Shown piece by piece: positions 9,428-18,578 of a stretch of 64,000 nucleotides of DNA (position 1 is the stretch's first letter; each line of letters opens with the position of its first letter). Made by a program: the position numbers and the translations under genes. Source of the stretch: Rhodothermales bacterium (lineage in GTDB: Bacteria; Bacteroidota; Rhodothermia; Rhodothermales; Bin80); contig OX638318.1 in the NCBI GenBank assembly GCA_951812585.1, forward strand, positions 2,850,380-2,914,379. Direction: 5' to 3'. The notes under the pieces are model-generated. The model did no database searches, had not been told where the DNA came from, and worked only from the letters and a program-made list of their open reading frames with translations.

Positions 9428-9777
9428 TCAGAATGAACGGCACGGCCCATCGCGTGGGGTAGCCGGGTCATTTTTTGGGTCCTCGGCGGCGGATCGATCG
9501 TCGGTGCTGCCTTGCCGACGCTGCTTGCTGAAGAGTTGACACGGTGTGCATCCCGCCAGCAGGAGTTCCGGGCTCGGCGTGGTCCCTGCCAGGCGGCGGA
9601 TGTCGTGATCCGCTACGAAGCGGCGATCGGCAGCCACGAACCGCGTTTCAGGGTTGTTTCGGCGATAGGTTTCCGCCGTGGTCGGATCAGCGTCTATTCC
9701 GGCCATCACACCCCACCTGGCCCGGCGCAATCCTCGCGTCAGTCCCTTGCGCCGCAAAACAGGTCGCGTACCTTCAT
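9428..9777 (-). pseudogene. DNA cytosine-C5 methyltransferase fragment, copy 2
   Basis: Identical remnant with motif I (MKVRDLFCGA), the same frameshift after it, and GCTPCQLFSKQRR (motif IV); the C-terminal domain is absent. Confidence 0.75.
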
Positions 9778-10057
9778 GTTTGACATTATCGGAAATCATT
9801 TAGGTCCCGAAACACGGACATGAACGAGGGGCAGGACACCCTGCACGCCGCCTGACATCACCGCGCATAAACAAGGGTGGAACCTGCCTCAGAATCGCCG
9901 CAAATGGCGCTCGATTACATTCAGGTACGGTCAGGGGCGATTCCGGAGACCTTTTCCTGATTACCTGGCGGAAACTGGAGCCGTCGGTGCACGCTTTAGG
10001 CGGCAATAACAAGTGGGTGTTCATGGCTGGGTTGGGTTAGTGACCGGGGATGTTCAA

Positions 10058-10310
10058 TTATCTCTCCCCGCTGGTCACATCAAGTTGGTCAGCCAGGCCT
10101 TTGATCAGGTTATTGATCGTGGTTGAGGTATGCGGGTCGAGTCCACTGGTCGGTTCGTCGTAGAGGATGTAGCGCGGTTCCAGGGCGACGGCGCGCGCAA
10201 GCGCCACGCGCTTGATCATTCCGCCCGAAAGCTCGGAAGGTCGCTTCGTACCCACATCAGACAGGTTAACCAGGTCCAGGCATCGGAGCACGCGATCGCG
10301 GACCTGCTGC
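10058..10310 (-). pseudogene. mlaF remnant, copy 2
   Basis: Signature and Walker B region only, ending at the same deletion joint (10310/10311) as in copy 1. Both copies therefore inherited one deletion event. Confidence 0.85.
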
Positions 10311-10919
10311 CACGAAGGACTTGATCAGCCCGAACATGGGCCCAAAGACCAGATAGTTTTCGCGGGCGCCGCGAATAAACTCGCCTGTGCTGACCACATC
10401 GGTGGCCACCGCGGCTGCCAGGCCGCCGCCCACGCCGACCAGCACGGCGGTAACGTATAGCACGGGAAACATTATTATACCGGCCATGATCCGTGGTACG
10501 ATCAGGTAGCCGATGGAGTTAAGTCCCATTGCTTCCAAGGCGTCTATCTGCTCAGTGACGCGCATGGTACCCAGCTCGGCTGCAATGCGGGCACCCACAC
10601 GTCCTGCGAGGATAAACCCGGTGACGATGGCACCAAGCTCAAGAATCAGCGAGGGCACGACGACCGCGCCGATGACCGACGGTGGGATGAAAGGCGAAAC
10701 AAGCTGGTATGCGGTCTGCACGGTGGTGACAGCACCGGAGAAGGCGGCGGCGAGTGCCACTATAGGGATGGAGTCGATCCCTACGCGTCCGCACTGGACA
10801 ATCAGATTCTTGCGGTAGACACTGAAATGGCCGAGTGACGTGAACCCTTTGGACAACAGCAGTGCATATCGCCCAAGGCTGTATAGTGGCCGAATCAGCC
10901 GCTGCTCCAATGCAGCCAT
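10311..10919 (-). pseudogene. mlaE remnant, copy 2
   Basis: The first about 203 codons of the permease, then an out-of-frame fusion to mlaF exactly as in copy 1. Confidence 0.85.
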
Positions 10920-12302
10920 ACTGTGCTTTTATCGTGCCGGGTTCAATGGTTTAGGGTGCCCGTTATTTCGTGCATCAGGCGGGCGAGCCAGGCGCGGCTC
11001 CGTTTGTGATTGCCGCATTCCCACAGTCCGTCATGGCTAGGCCGCGCCTGTAGTCATAAATCAGACTTAACAATGGCCTTCATAACGTTTGGCTTGCCGT
11101 TATGGAGGCGCAGCATCAGATCTTGCGTACGCTTCGGACCTCGGAGCCGGCCTTACTGGCAACACTGGGCGCGCTAAGGTGACAATCACCTCAAATCACG
11201 GCGAAAACCCGGCTTTCAGGGCCATTTGTGCCCAAATCGGCCCAAAAACGACTAAAAAAGGTGTCAAAATGGGCCTACTGACTGCGCCGCGAGGGTGAGG
11301 CTGCGCCCGACTACTATGAAGTTCAGATTAGAATCGCCGCCTTGATCATCATACGTAAATTCCATTACAACAAAAGCCCCATGGGCTTGGCCTCGCTTAG
11401 GATCGCCGATCCTGCGAGCAAGATGGAAGCGGGGCGTACTGCCAAGGGGCGAATACCCCAGCAATACCGCGAATCCACAGACAGGTCCGACCCCCCTGCC
11501 CCGAGCATGTCCCGGCACATGGCGTCTATGACAGCCTGCGCCGTCGGGTGTTTCCTGTCTATGTTGGGCGCACGTGCAGAGGAGTTCAGGTCTGAGGAGG
11601 AGATTGCTCAGACGTATCAGTTCTCCCGGACAACAAAGTTCTCGCGTGCTGCGCACAGGTACATTATCATTCTGGGACTAATCTTTGTAGGGTTATGGCG
11701 TGTGGTGCAGGTTGGCAATCCCACAGCATGCAGGCCCACGCTAGGTGACCGAGACCAAGTCGGAGGGACGAAATGCGTCGGAATACGCCCTAGATCACAT
11801 CTTTACGTGGCCAACCAACTGCTGAGAGAGCCGTTTGTGCTGCGTGCAAACACGGACTATGGGTTTCAGGGTAGGGTCCATTTTTTTTTCAACAGGACTT
11901 GATTAAGGGGCATTGTATTGCTTAACATTACAGGCCAGCGTGGTCGTACCGATCTATCCAGCAGAATAACCGACAGGTTTACAATTGGCTTTTACGTTGT
12001 TGGTGTAGGACTTCTTCTCCTCGCGGGGAAGGTTTGGTACGGTGCGACGAAAAGTGCCGCTGCGAGGTGCGCGGGGAGCTTTGCGGTTGCAGCGACGACG
12101 AGTAGCGTACAATGGAGGGTTACCTCTTCCGGTCGGCCCTAACTGGGGTCACGCCCGTTGCGGTCAAGTGGCTGAGCCGGTCCGTTATCTTCTTAAGTCG
12201 TTGATCTGGAGCAACCGCTGCATCGTGCCCGGCTGCAGTGCTGGCTTTTTCGCGGCTGGTATCTGATGCCGCTCTTCGGTCCACAAAGATATACATGTAT
12301 AC
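10920..12302. other. radA upstream copy, unit junction and left segment of copy 3
   Basis: The DNA upstream of radA and its first 15 nt (11033-11047) are followed by ctg and the next unit at 11051. The left segment carries two extra Cs (near 11459 and 11493) that open a longer but unrecognised frame at 11342-11902. No gene is supported. Confidence 0.7.
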
Positions 12303-13463
12303 ATGAACCATCATTTAGATTTGCGGCGATTCCTTGTCGCGCTGGCTTTAGTGCCTTGCATCCTGGCCCCGGCCTCGGCCCAGGAGCTGTCCTTCACGCT
12401 CGTAGAGCAGTTGGTCTTAGGGGATGACGAGGAGGCGCCCGCCGAATACCTCCTCACTTTTCCCGAGCGGGTCCGGACGGACTCGAAGGGCCGGATCTAT
12501 GTGAAGGATCGAAGGCGGGCGGACGTTCGCGTATTCGATGCAAGTGGGCAGTACGTCACCACGATCGGAAGCAGAGGCGAAGGCCCGGGGGAAATGCAGC
12601 GCATTGACGGTATACACGTTGATGGCCAGGATCGGCTGATCGTGTCCGATCAAATGCTCGCACGGTTCACGATCTTCACGGATCTTGGCAATAGCCACGA
12701 AACAAAAGCCTTCGAGGTAGAGCGGACCATCTATCCAAGTCCAATCCTATCACTTGGAGATTCCTTTGTACTCAAGTACATGGAATTTATAGACGATCCT
12801 GCTGGGAAACGCTCGGTGCTGCATCTGCACGACACCGAGTTGAACTGGCTCGGGTCGTTTGCGCAGCTGGGGAACCTGTTTAACCTTGACATACCCTTCC
12901 AGAGGCATCGGTCCCGTAGCCGAGATGGATTAAAGGTCGCAACGAACGGGTCGGATACGGTAGTCTTGGCCCATCGGGTTTACGGTGGATACGTCTACCG
13001 ATACACACGCTCGAATGACACCTGGGTAATGGACAAGCTGAAAGGCGGACCAGCTCCCGAAAGACCATATATCCTCGTTAGCGAGCGCGACTTTGAGGCG
13101 AACCTGGATTATCGCAGATCGGCTATTTTGGGTTCATCACCGGAGGGGATCTTCCGTGCGAAAATCTTGAACTGGAGTCTGGGCGTCGTAATTCTGGCCA
13201 ATGGCGAGATTGTCCACTTTACGAAGCAGACCCCGCTCGGTGACACTGGATATACCAGCGCGGAAATGTTCAGCCAAGACGGCACCCTTGTGGGGTATGG
13301 GCCGCTGCAGTTAGATGATCCCGAGTTGGATGGCAACAAGAGGGTCAAGATCTCCATTTCCATCCTGTGGCAAGATGCGGCAGGCCGCATCTACCTTCGG
13401 CGGGAAAATGAAAGTGGCTTCTATGTTCTCAGTGTTGCCGAGCTAGTGGTCCGCCCGTTATGA
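12303..13463 (+). CDS. Secreted 6-bladed beta-propeller protein, copy 3
   Basis: The 386-aa product is identical to copy 2 in protein sequence. It has the same signal peptide, GEGPGEM hallmark and C-terminal RIYLRRENESG blade. As in copy 2, the start codon abuts the palindrome at 12290-12301 rather than a native upstream gene. Confidence 0.8.
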   Translation: MNHHLDLRRFLVALALVPCILAPASAQELSFTLVEQLVLGDDEEAPAEYLLTFPERVRTDSKGRIYVKDRRRADVRVFDASGQYVTTIGSRGEGPGEMQRIDGIHVDGQDRLIVSDQMLARFTIFTDLGNSHETKAFEVERTIYPSPILSLGDSFVLKYMEFIDDPAGKRSVLHLHDTELNWLGSFAQLGNLFNLDIPFQRHRSRSRDGLKVATNGSDTVVLAHRVYGGYVYRYTRSNDTWVMDKLKGGPAPERPYILVSERDFEANLDYRRSAILGSSPEGIFRAKILNWSLGVVILANGEIVHFTKQTPLGDTGYTSAEMFSQDGTLVGYGPLQLDDPELDGNKRVKISISILWQDAAGRIYLRRENESGFYVLSVAELVVRPL

Positions 13464-13800
13464 ACCGTGCGGAGTACGAAGTACACGAAGGGCACGGATG
13501 CAGGCGGCCAGGCCCTCCAGGAAGAGCTCCTGGCACAGGAGGGTGCCGTCAGTCTCGCACCGCACCAGCAGGGCCTGCTCATCGAACTGGGGACGCAGCA
13601 CGCTGGCCACTGCGGACGTGCCGCCACCATGCGGCAACAGGGAATCAGGCATAGCCACAGTATGTACGACGCCCTGGCAAGTGAGCCGGCACTGTAAGGA
13701 TTAGCCCGACCCAAGGCGGTGCAGGCTCTCGCACGCGTCCGCGTGCGAGCGCCAATAACTCCATTTTGCGCGGCTGGATAGTGCCTTTTTTTATGGCTGT
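13464..13800. other. Spacer, copy 3
   Basis: Same as 4719-5055, with the hairpin at 13728-13749. No gene is supported. Confidence 0.5.
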
Positions 13801-14150
13801 TCAGAATGAACGGCACGGCCCATCGCGTGGGGTAGCCGGGTCATTTTTTGGGTCCTCGGCGGCGGATCGATCGTCGGTGCTGCCTTGCCGACGCTGCTTG
13901 CTGAAGAGTTGACACGGTGTGCATCCCGCCAGCAGGAGTTCCGGGCTCGGCGTGGTCCCTGCCAGGCGGCGGATGTCGTGATCCGCTACGAAGCGGCGAT
14001 CGGCAGCCACGAACCGCGTTTCAGGGTTGTTTCGGCGATAGGTTTCCGCCGTGGTCGGATCAGCGTCTATTCCGGCCATCACACCCCACCTGGCCCGGCG
14101 CAATCCTCGCGTCAGTCCCTTGCGCCGCAAAACAGGTCGCGTACCTTCAT
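13801..14150 (-). pseudogene. DNA cytosine-C5 methyltransferase fragment, copy 3
   Basis: Same remnant as in copies 1 and 2: motif I, a shared frameshift, the motif IV PCQ loop and a lost C-terminus. Confidence 0.75.
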
Positions 14151-14430
14151 GTTTGACATTATCGGAAATCATTTAGGTCCCGAAACACGGACATGAACGA
14201 GGGGCAGGACACCCTGCACGCCGCCTGACATCACCGCGCATAAACAAGGGTGGAACCTGCCTCAGAATCGCCGCAAATGGCGCTCGATTACATTCAGGTA
14301 CGGTCAGGGGCGATTCCGGAGACCTTTTCCTGATTACCTGGCGGAAACTGGAGCCGTCGGTGCACGCTTTAGGCGGCAATAACAAGTGGGTGTTCATGGC
14401 TGGGTTGGGTTAGTGACCGGGGATGTTCAA

Positions 14431-15021
14431 TTATCTCTCCCCGCTGGTCACATCAAGTTGGTCAGCCAGGCCTTTGATCAGGTTATTGATCGTGGTTGAG
14501 GTATGCGGGTCGAGTCCACTGGTCGGTTCGTCGTAGAGGATGTAGCGCGGTTCCAGGGCGACGGCGCGCGCAAGCGCCACGCGCTTGATCATTCCGCCCG
14601 AAAGCTCGGAAGGTCGCTTCGTACCCACATCAGACAGGTTAACCAGGTCCAGGCATCGGAGCACGCGATCGCGGACCTGCTGCTCGGTGCTGTCGGTGAA
14701 GGTGCGTATCGGAAAGGCTACGTTGTCAAAGGCGCTCATGGAATCAAACAGCGCGCCGCCTTGAAACAGTACGCCAAACTGTCGGCGCACCGTGCGCAGC
14801 TCCCTGTAGGAGATGCGCCCAATGTCGATGCCGTCCACCAGAACCCGTCCTTTGTCCGGCTGCAAAAGTCCAATGGCATGCTTCATGAGGACGCTCTTGC
14901 CTGATCCGCTGCGCCCAATGATAGCGAGGGTTTCGCCCTCTTGCATTTCGAGGGATACATCGCGCAGCACGGCGCGCCCGTTGAACGACTTGGATATGTT
15001 CTCCACGCAGATCATATGCAC
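14431..15021 (-). pseudogene. mlaF: MlaF-type ABC ATPase, 3'-truncated
   Basis: The 196-aa frame has Walker A (GRSGSGKS, about residues 36-43), the Q-loop (LFQGGALFDSM), the ABC signature LSGGMIKRVALARA and Walker B YILYDEPTSGLD. This fits MlaF, which powers the MlaE permease in inner-to-outer-membrane phospholipid transport. Homology stops at GLADQLDVTS, followed by GER and a stop, where full MlaF proteins continue for roughly 55 residues including the H-loop histidine. The 3' end is cut at the same point in all copies, so the island evidently joined the chromosome inside mlaF. The gene lies 10 nt downstream of mlaE. Residual function is doubtful. Confidence 0.8.
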
Positions 15022-15031
15022 ATTCGGCTGC

Positions 15032-15793
15032 CTAAAGCAATACCAGTGCCAACACGAGGTCAGACAACAGGATATAGACGCAGCTGATCACCGCGGCCTG
15101 CGTGGTACTGCGGCCCACGCCTTCGGCGCCGCCCTCGGTGTAGTATCCCATGTAGCACGATATGGAGGTGATGACAAAGCCAAACACGAAGGACTTGATC
15201 AGCCCGAACATGGGCCCAAAGACCAGATAGTTTTCGCGGGCGCCGCGAATAAACTCGCCTGTGCTGACCACATCGGTGGCCACCGCGGCTGCCAGGCCGC
15301 CGCCCACGCCGACCAGCACGGCGGTAACGTATAGCACGGGAAACATTATTATACCGGCCATGATCCGTGGTACGATCAGGTAGCCGATGGAGTTAAGTCC
15401 CATTGCTTCCAAGGCGTCTATCTGCTCAGTGACGCGCATGGTACCCAGCTCGGCTGCAATGCGGGCACCCACACGTCCTGCGAGGATAAACCCGGTGACG
15501 ATGGCACCAAGCTCAAGAATCAGGGAGGGCACGACGACCGCGCCGATGACCGACGGTGGGATGAAAGGCGAAACAAGCTGGTATGCGGTCTGCACGGTGG
15601 TGACAGCACCGGAGAAGGCGGCGGCGAGTGCCACTATAGGGATGGAGTCGATCCCTACGCGTCCGCACTGGACAATCAGATTCTTGCGGTAGACACTGAA
15701 ATGGCCGAGTGACGTGAACCCTTTGGACAACAGCAGTGCATATCGCCCAAGGCTGTATAGTGGCCGAATCAGCCGCTGCTCCAATGCAGCCAT
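15032..15793 (-). CDS. mlaE: MlaE-type lipid ABC permease
   Basis: The 253-aa hydrophobic protein begins with the family-typical amphipathic N-terminus (LGRYALLLSKGF) and carries several membrane segments, including VGIDSIPIVALAAAFSGAVT and the conserved RVGARIAAELGTMRVTEQIDAL loop of the MlaE/YrbE family. Length matches the family and the C-terminus is intact only in this copy. It is the inner-membrane permease partner of MlaF for phospholipid transport. The first gene of the pair, it is transcribed away from radA across a 113-bp divergent spacer. Its ATPase partner is truncated, so whether the transporter works depends on another mlaF outside the window. Confidence 0.9.
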   Translation of the reverse strand: MAALEQRLIRPLYSLGRYALLLSKGFTSLGHFSVYRKNLIVQCGRVGIDSIPIVALAAAFSGAVTTVQTAYQLVSPFIPPSVIGAVVVPSLILELGAIVTGFILAGRVGARIAAELGTMRVTEQIDALEAMGLNSIGYLIVPRIMAGIIMFPVLYVTAVLVGVGGGLAAAVATDVVSTGEFIRGARENYLVFGPMFGLIKSFVFGFVITSISCYMGYYTEGGAEGVGRSTTQAAVISCVYILLSDLVLALVLL

Positions 15794-15906
15794 ACTGTGC
15801 TTTTATCGTGCCGGGTTCAATGGTTTAGGGTGCCCGTTATTTCGTGCATCAGGCGGGCGAGCCAGGCGCGGCTCCGTTTGTGATTGCCGCATTCCCACAG
15901 TCCGTC

Positions 15907-17250
15907 ATGGCTAGGCCGCGCACACGCCATATCTGCCAGGAATGCGGCTACGGGTCGGCGCGGTGGCTTGGCAAGTGCCCCTCCTGCGGATTTTGGGATA
16001 CGTTCGTGGAGGAGAAAGAGATCGGATTCGGCCCGGAGCGACCGAAACGCCACATGGCGCCACGCCCGATGAGTGCGGTCGCTATTGACGAAGAGCCACG
16101 GATCAGGACCGGCGTCAGGGAGCTGGATCGCATTATGGGCGATGGCATCATGCGCGGATCCACAACGCTCGTAGCGGGCGATCCCGGTATAGGCAAGAGT
16201 ACACTCATGACGGAGCTTGGCCGGCATCTTTTGGCGTGTACTGTGCTGTATGTGACGGGAGAAGAGTCAGCCAGGCAGGTGAAGTTGCGTGCCGAAAGGC
16301 TCAATGCCGCTACGGACAACGTGCTGCTTTTTGCCGAGACCAACCTGGAAGCCATCCTCCGTGCCATTAAGGACACGGCCCCTGACATTGTCATCGTCGA
16401 CTCGATTCAGACCATCTACAGTGACGAGGTGCAAAGCGCGCCGGGCAGTGTCAGCCAGATTCGGCATTGTGCAGCTGCCCTCATGCATGTGACCAAGGAC
16501 ATCAGCGCGTCAGCGTTTTTGGTGGGGCATGTAACTAAGACCGGTGTCATTGCGGGGCCGCGCGTACTGGAGCACATGATGGATACAGTGCTCTACTTTG
16601 AGGGCGATCGGCACCACGGCTATCGGGTGCTCCGCGCCGTAAAGAATCGTTTTGGCTCGACGAACGAGATTGGCATCTTTGAGATGCATGCCACGGGCAT
16701 GCGTGAGGTGGCCAACCCCAGCGAGGTTTTTCTTGCTGAGCGCCGCGCGGGCCACAGTGGATCGACGGTGGTGTGCAGCGTTGAAGGGACGCGCCCGCTC
16801 TTGGTGGAAGTGCAGGCGTTGGCCACGCGCGCTTCGTATGGCACGCCGCAGCGGATGGCGAACGGATTTGACCAGAAGCGGTTGCAGTTTCTGTTGGCGG
16901 TTCTGGAAAAGCGGCAGGGGCTGAGTCTTGCGGATCAGGATGTATTTGTGAACGTGGCGGGCGGCGTACGCCTGGGCGAGCCCGCTGCAGATCTGGGTGT
17001 AGCGGTGGCGGTGGCTTCTTCGCTCTACGATGTACCGGCCGATGGCTTGGGACTGCTGGTAGGGGAGGTAGGTCTCAGCGGCGAAGTGCGCGGTGTAGGC
17101 AAGCTCGAGCTGCGGCTCGGCGAGTCGGCCAAGCTGGGATTTGCGCGCGCCATCGTTCCAAAGTCCAGCCTGCAAGGCCTTACGGCAACCGCTGGCATGG
17201 AGGTTACGGGCGTCGAGACGGTTGCTGAGGTGCTGGACCTATTGGTTTAG
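15907..17250 (+). CDS. radA: DNA repair ATPase RadA
   Basis: The 447-aa protein has an N-terminal C4 zinc finger (Cys10, 13, 24, 27), a RecA-like core with Walker A GDPGIGKST (Lys97), the RadA-specific KNRFG motif (residues 246-250) and a C-terminal Lon-protease-like domain without obvious truncation. RadA promotes branch migration during recombinational repair. The ATG at 15907 is preferred over an upstream in-frame start because it sits just before the zinc finger, and because the first 11-15 nt of exactly this start recur at the ends of copies 1 and 2. Confidence 0.95.
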   Translation: MARPRTRHICQECGYGSARWLGKCPSCGFWDTFVEEKEIGFGPERPKRHMAPRPMSAVAIDEEPRIRTGVRELDRIMGDGIMRGSTTLVAGDPGIGKSTLMTELGRHLLACTVLYVTGEESARQVKLRAERLNAATDNVLLFAETNLEAILRAIKDTAPDIVIVDSIQTIYSDEVQSAPGSVSQIRHCAAALMHVTKDISASAFLVGHVTKTGVIAGPRVLEHMMDTVLYFEGDRHHGYRVLRAVKNRFGSTNEIGIFEMHATGMREVANPSEVFLAERRAGHSGSTVVCSVEGTRPLLVEVQALATRASYGTPQRMANGFDQKRLQFLLAVLEKRQGLSLADQDVFVNVAGGVRLGEPAADLGVAVAVASSLYDVPADGLGLLVGEVGLSGEVRGVGKLELRLGESAKLGFARAIVPKSSLQGLTATAGMEVTGVETVAEVLDLLV

Positions 17251-17331
17251 CTGTACTCGGGGCCAAGAGCGGCACCAGGGTCTTATCTGCACTGCGCAAT
17301 AAGGCGGTACCATTTTACGTTCTAGCTGCTG

Positions 17332-17937
17332 ATGACACGGGGCATCCACACGAACCTCTCCGAGGCGGAGCTGATCCAGCGCTATCTGAAGGGGGATCAG
17401 GCGGCCTTTGCGCTTTTGGTTCACCGTCACAAGGATCGCGTGTTTGGGTTTTTGCTTGGCATTGTGCGTGACCGGGAGGTGGCCAACGACTTGTTTCAGG
17501 AGACCTGGTTGAAGGTGATCAATGCATTGAACTGTCGGCGCGGTTCGTACGAGCACAGCGGCCGCTTTGTGTACTGGGTGATCCGCATCGCGCGCAACGC
17601 GGCGTTGGATCATTTTCGCCGGCAGGGCCGCTGGCAGGACAGCAGGTCCGACGATACCTACTGGGATCGATTGCCGGACGACGCGCCCCTGCCCGATACG
17701 ACGCTGTCCATGAATGAAGACCTGGTCTGCCTGGAGCGGAGCATCGCGGGATTGCCGGCGGCGCAGCGCGAAGTGGTGCTCTTGCGACAGGAAGGGCTTA
17801 CGTTCCGCGAGATTGCGGAGCTCACAGATGTTTCTATCAACACGGCGCTAGGCCGTATGCGGTACGCCCTTATCAACCTGCGAAAGGCGATGCAGGCTGC
17901 GGGCCACATGCCCAGACAAATGCCTGTGCCTGCCTGA
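17332..17937 (+). CDS. ECF-type RNA polymerase sigma factor
   Basis: The 201-aa sigma-70 family protein has region 2 at about residues 15-90 (GDQAAFALLVHRHKDRVFGF, ANDLFQETWLKV, YWVIRIARNAALDHFRR) and region 4 at about 140-190 (LPAAQREVVLLRQEGLTFRE, DVSINTALGRMRYAL), with no sigma3. A gene for a membrane protein of anti-sigma architecture starts 12 nt downstream, and three related secreted proteins follow. This layout is that of a cell-envelope stress module. Promoter specificity cannot be read from the sequence. Confidence 0.92.
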   Translation: MTRGIHTNLSEAELIQRYLKGDQAAFALLVHRHKDRVFGFLLGIVRDREVANDLFQETWLKVINALNCRRGSYEHSGRFVYWVIRIARNAALDHFRRQGRWQDSRSDDTYWDRLPDDAPLPDTTLSMNEDLVCLERSIAGLPAAQREVVLLRQEGLTFREIAELTDVSINTALGRMRYALINLRKAMQAAGHMPRQMPVPA

Positions 17938-17949
17938 CACACAGCCGAT

Positions 17950-18549
17950 ATGGACAAGAATCTGCTACTGCTCTTACATCTTTACGACGAGGCAGACGAT
18001 TCTGCCGGGCTTGAAAAGCTCTTGCAGGACGAGGCGCTCCGCGCGGAATACGAGGTACTCCGCGAGGCCAAGGACGCGATAGCGGCCAACCGCTCGCTGC
18101 GCAGCGCCCGGATGCAGCCTGATCCCGGCGTGGTATCGGATGTCATCCGGGCGGGCATGGCGCAGCGCCGGCCGCGCTTGACATTGCTGCGGTTCGGATT
18201 GACCAGGGCGCGTAGCGTGACACCGCGGGTCCGCCGCATCGCGGGATGGTCATCGCTGGCAATGGCCGCTGTGGTGGCCGGCATCCTGGTCTGGTCGCAG
18301 GGCGGTGCGCAAGATCCGGTGCAGCAAGCAGCTACGGAACCGGGCACCGTGCAGTCTGCAGCACCCACGCGTGATCTGCTTCGCTGGGACGATACCGAGC
18401 CGCTGGTGAATGTGCATAGCCACATTGAGGTACTGCAGGCTCGCAGCGCACTGGATCAGTGGGACAAGCCTGAGCTGCTCAGCTTGGATTCGCTTCCGGC
18501 TGATTGGGCGTCGCCGGGGAGATTCACGCCTGCAAGCACAAGGCGCTAA
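17950..18549 (+). CDS. Probable anti-sigma factor, single-pass membrane protein
   Basis: The 199-aa product has a cytoplasmic N-terminal part (about 1-95) rich in helices, one membrane segment (about 99-118, GWSSLAMAAVVAGILVW) and an extracytoplasmic tail. This topology, placed directly behind an ECF sigma gene, is typical of anti-sigma factors. The zinc-binding HxxxCxxC motif of ZAS-type anti-sigmas is absent, so the assignment rests on topology and context. Confidence 0.65.
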   Translation: MDKNLLLLLHLYDEADDSAGLEKLLQDEALRAEYEVLREAKDAIAANRSLRSARMQPDPGVVSDVIRAGMAQRRPRLTLLRFGLTRARSVTPRVRRIAGWSSLAMAAVVAGILVWSQGGAQDPVQQAATEPGTVQSAAPTRDLLRWDDTEPLVNVHSHIEVLQARSALDQWDKPELLSLDSLPADWASPGRFTPASTRR

Positions 18550-18578
18550 TTACTAATGTAACGATCGACGTTAAAGCC

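Larger units (their letters stand above)
6679..11050. repeat. Tandem island unit, copy 2 (4,372 bp)
   Basis: This is the shortest copy. It has the left unrecognised segment, one beta-propeller gene, the methyltransferase remnant, the mlaF and mlaE remnants joined by a 501-bp deletion, and the first 15 nt of radA (11033-11047). It is almost identical to copy 3 up to the mlaF region. The differences seen are a C/T change, two extra Cs in C-runs of copy 3, and a 1-nt length change near the left end. Confidence 0.95.
11051..15917. repeat. Tandem island unit, copy 3, running into intact radA
   Basis: Same layout as copy 2, but it retains the 501 bp (14684-15184) lost from copies 1 and 2. mlaE is therefore complete here and mlaF lacks only its 3' end. 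The unit passes without interruption into the full radA gene, which marks this as the copy next to the original chromosomal locus. Confidence 0.95.
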
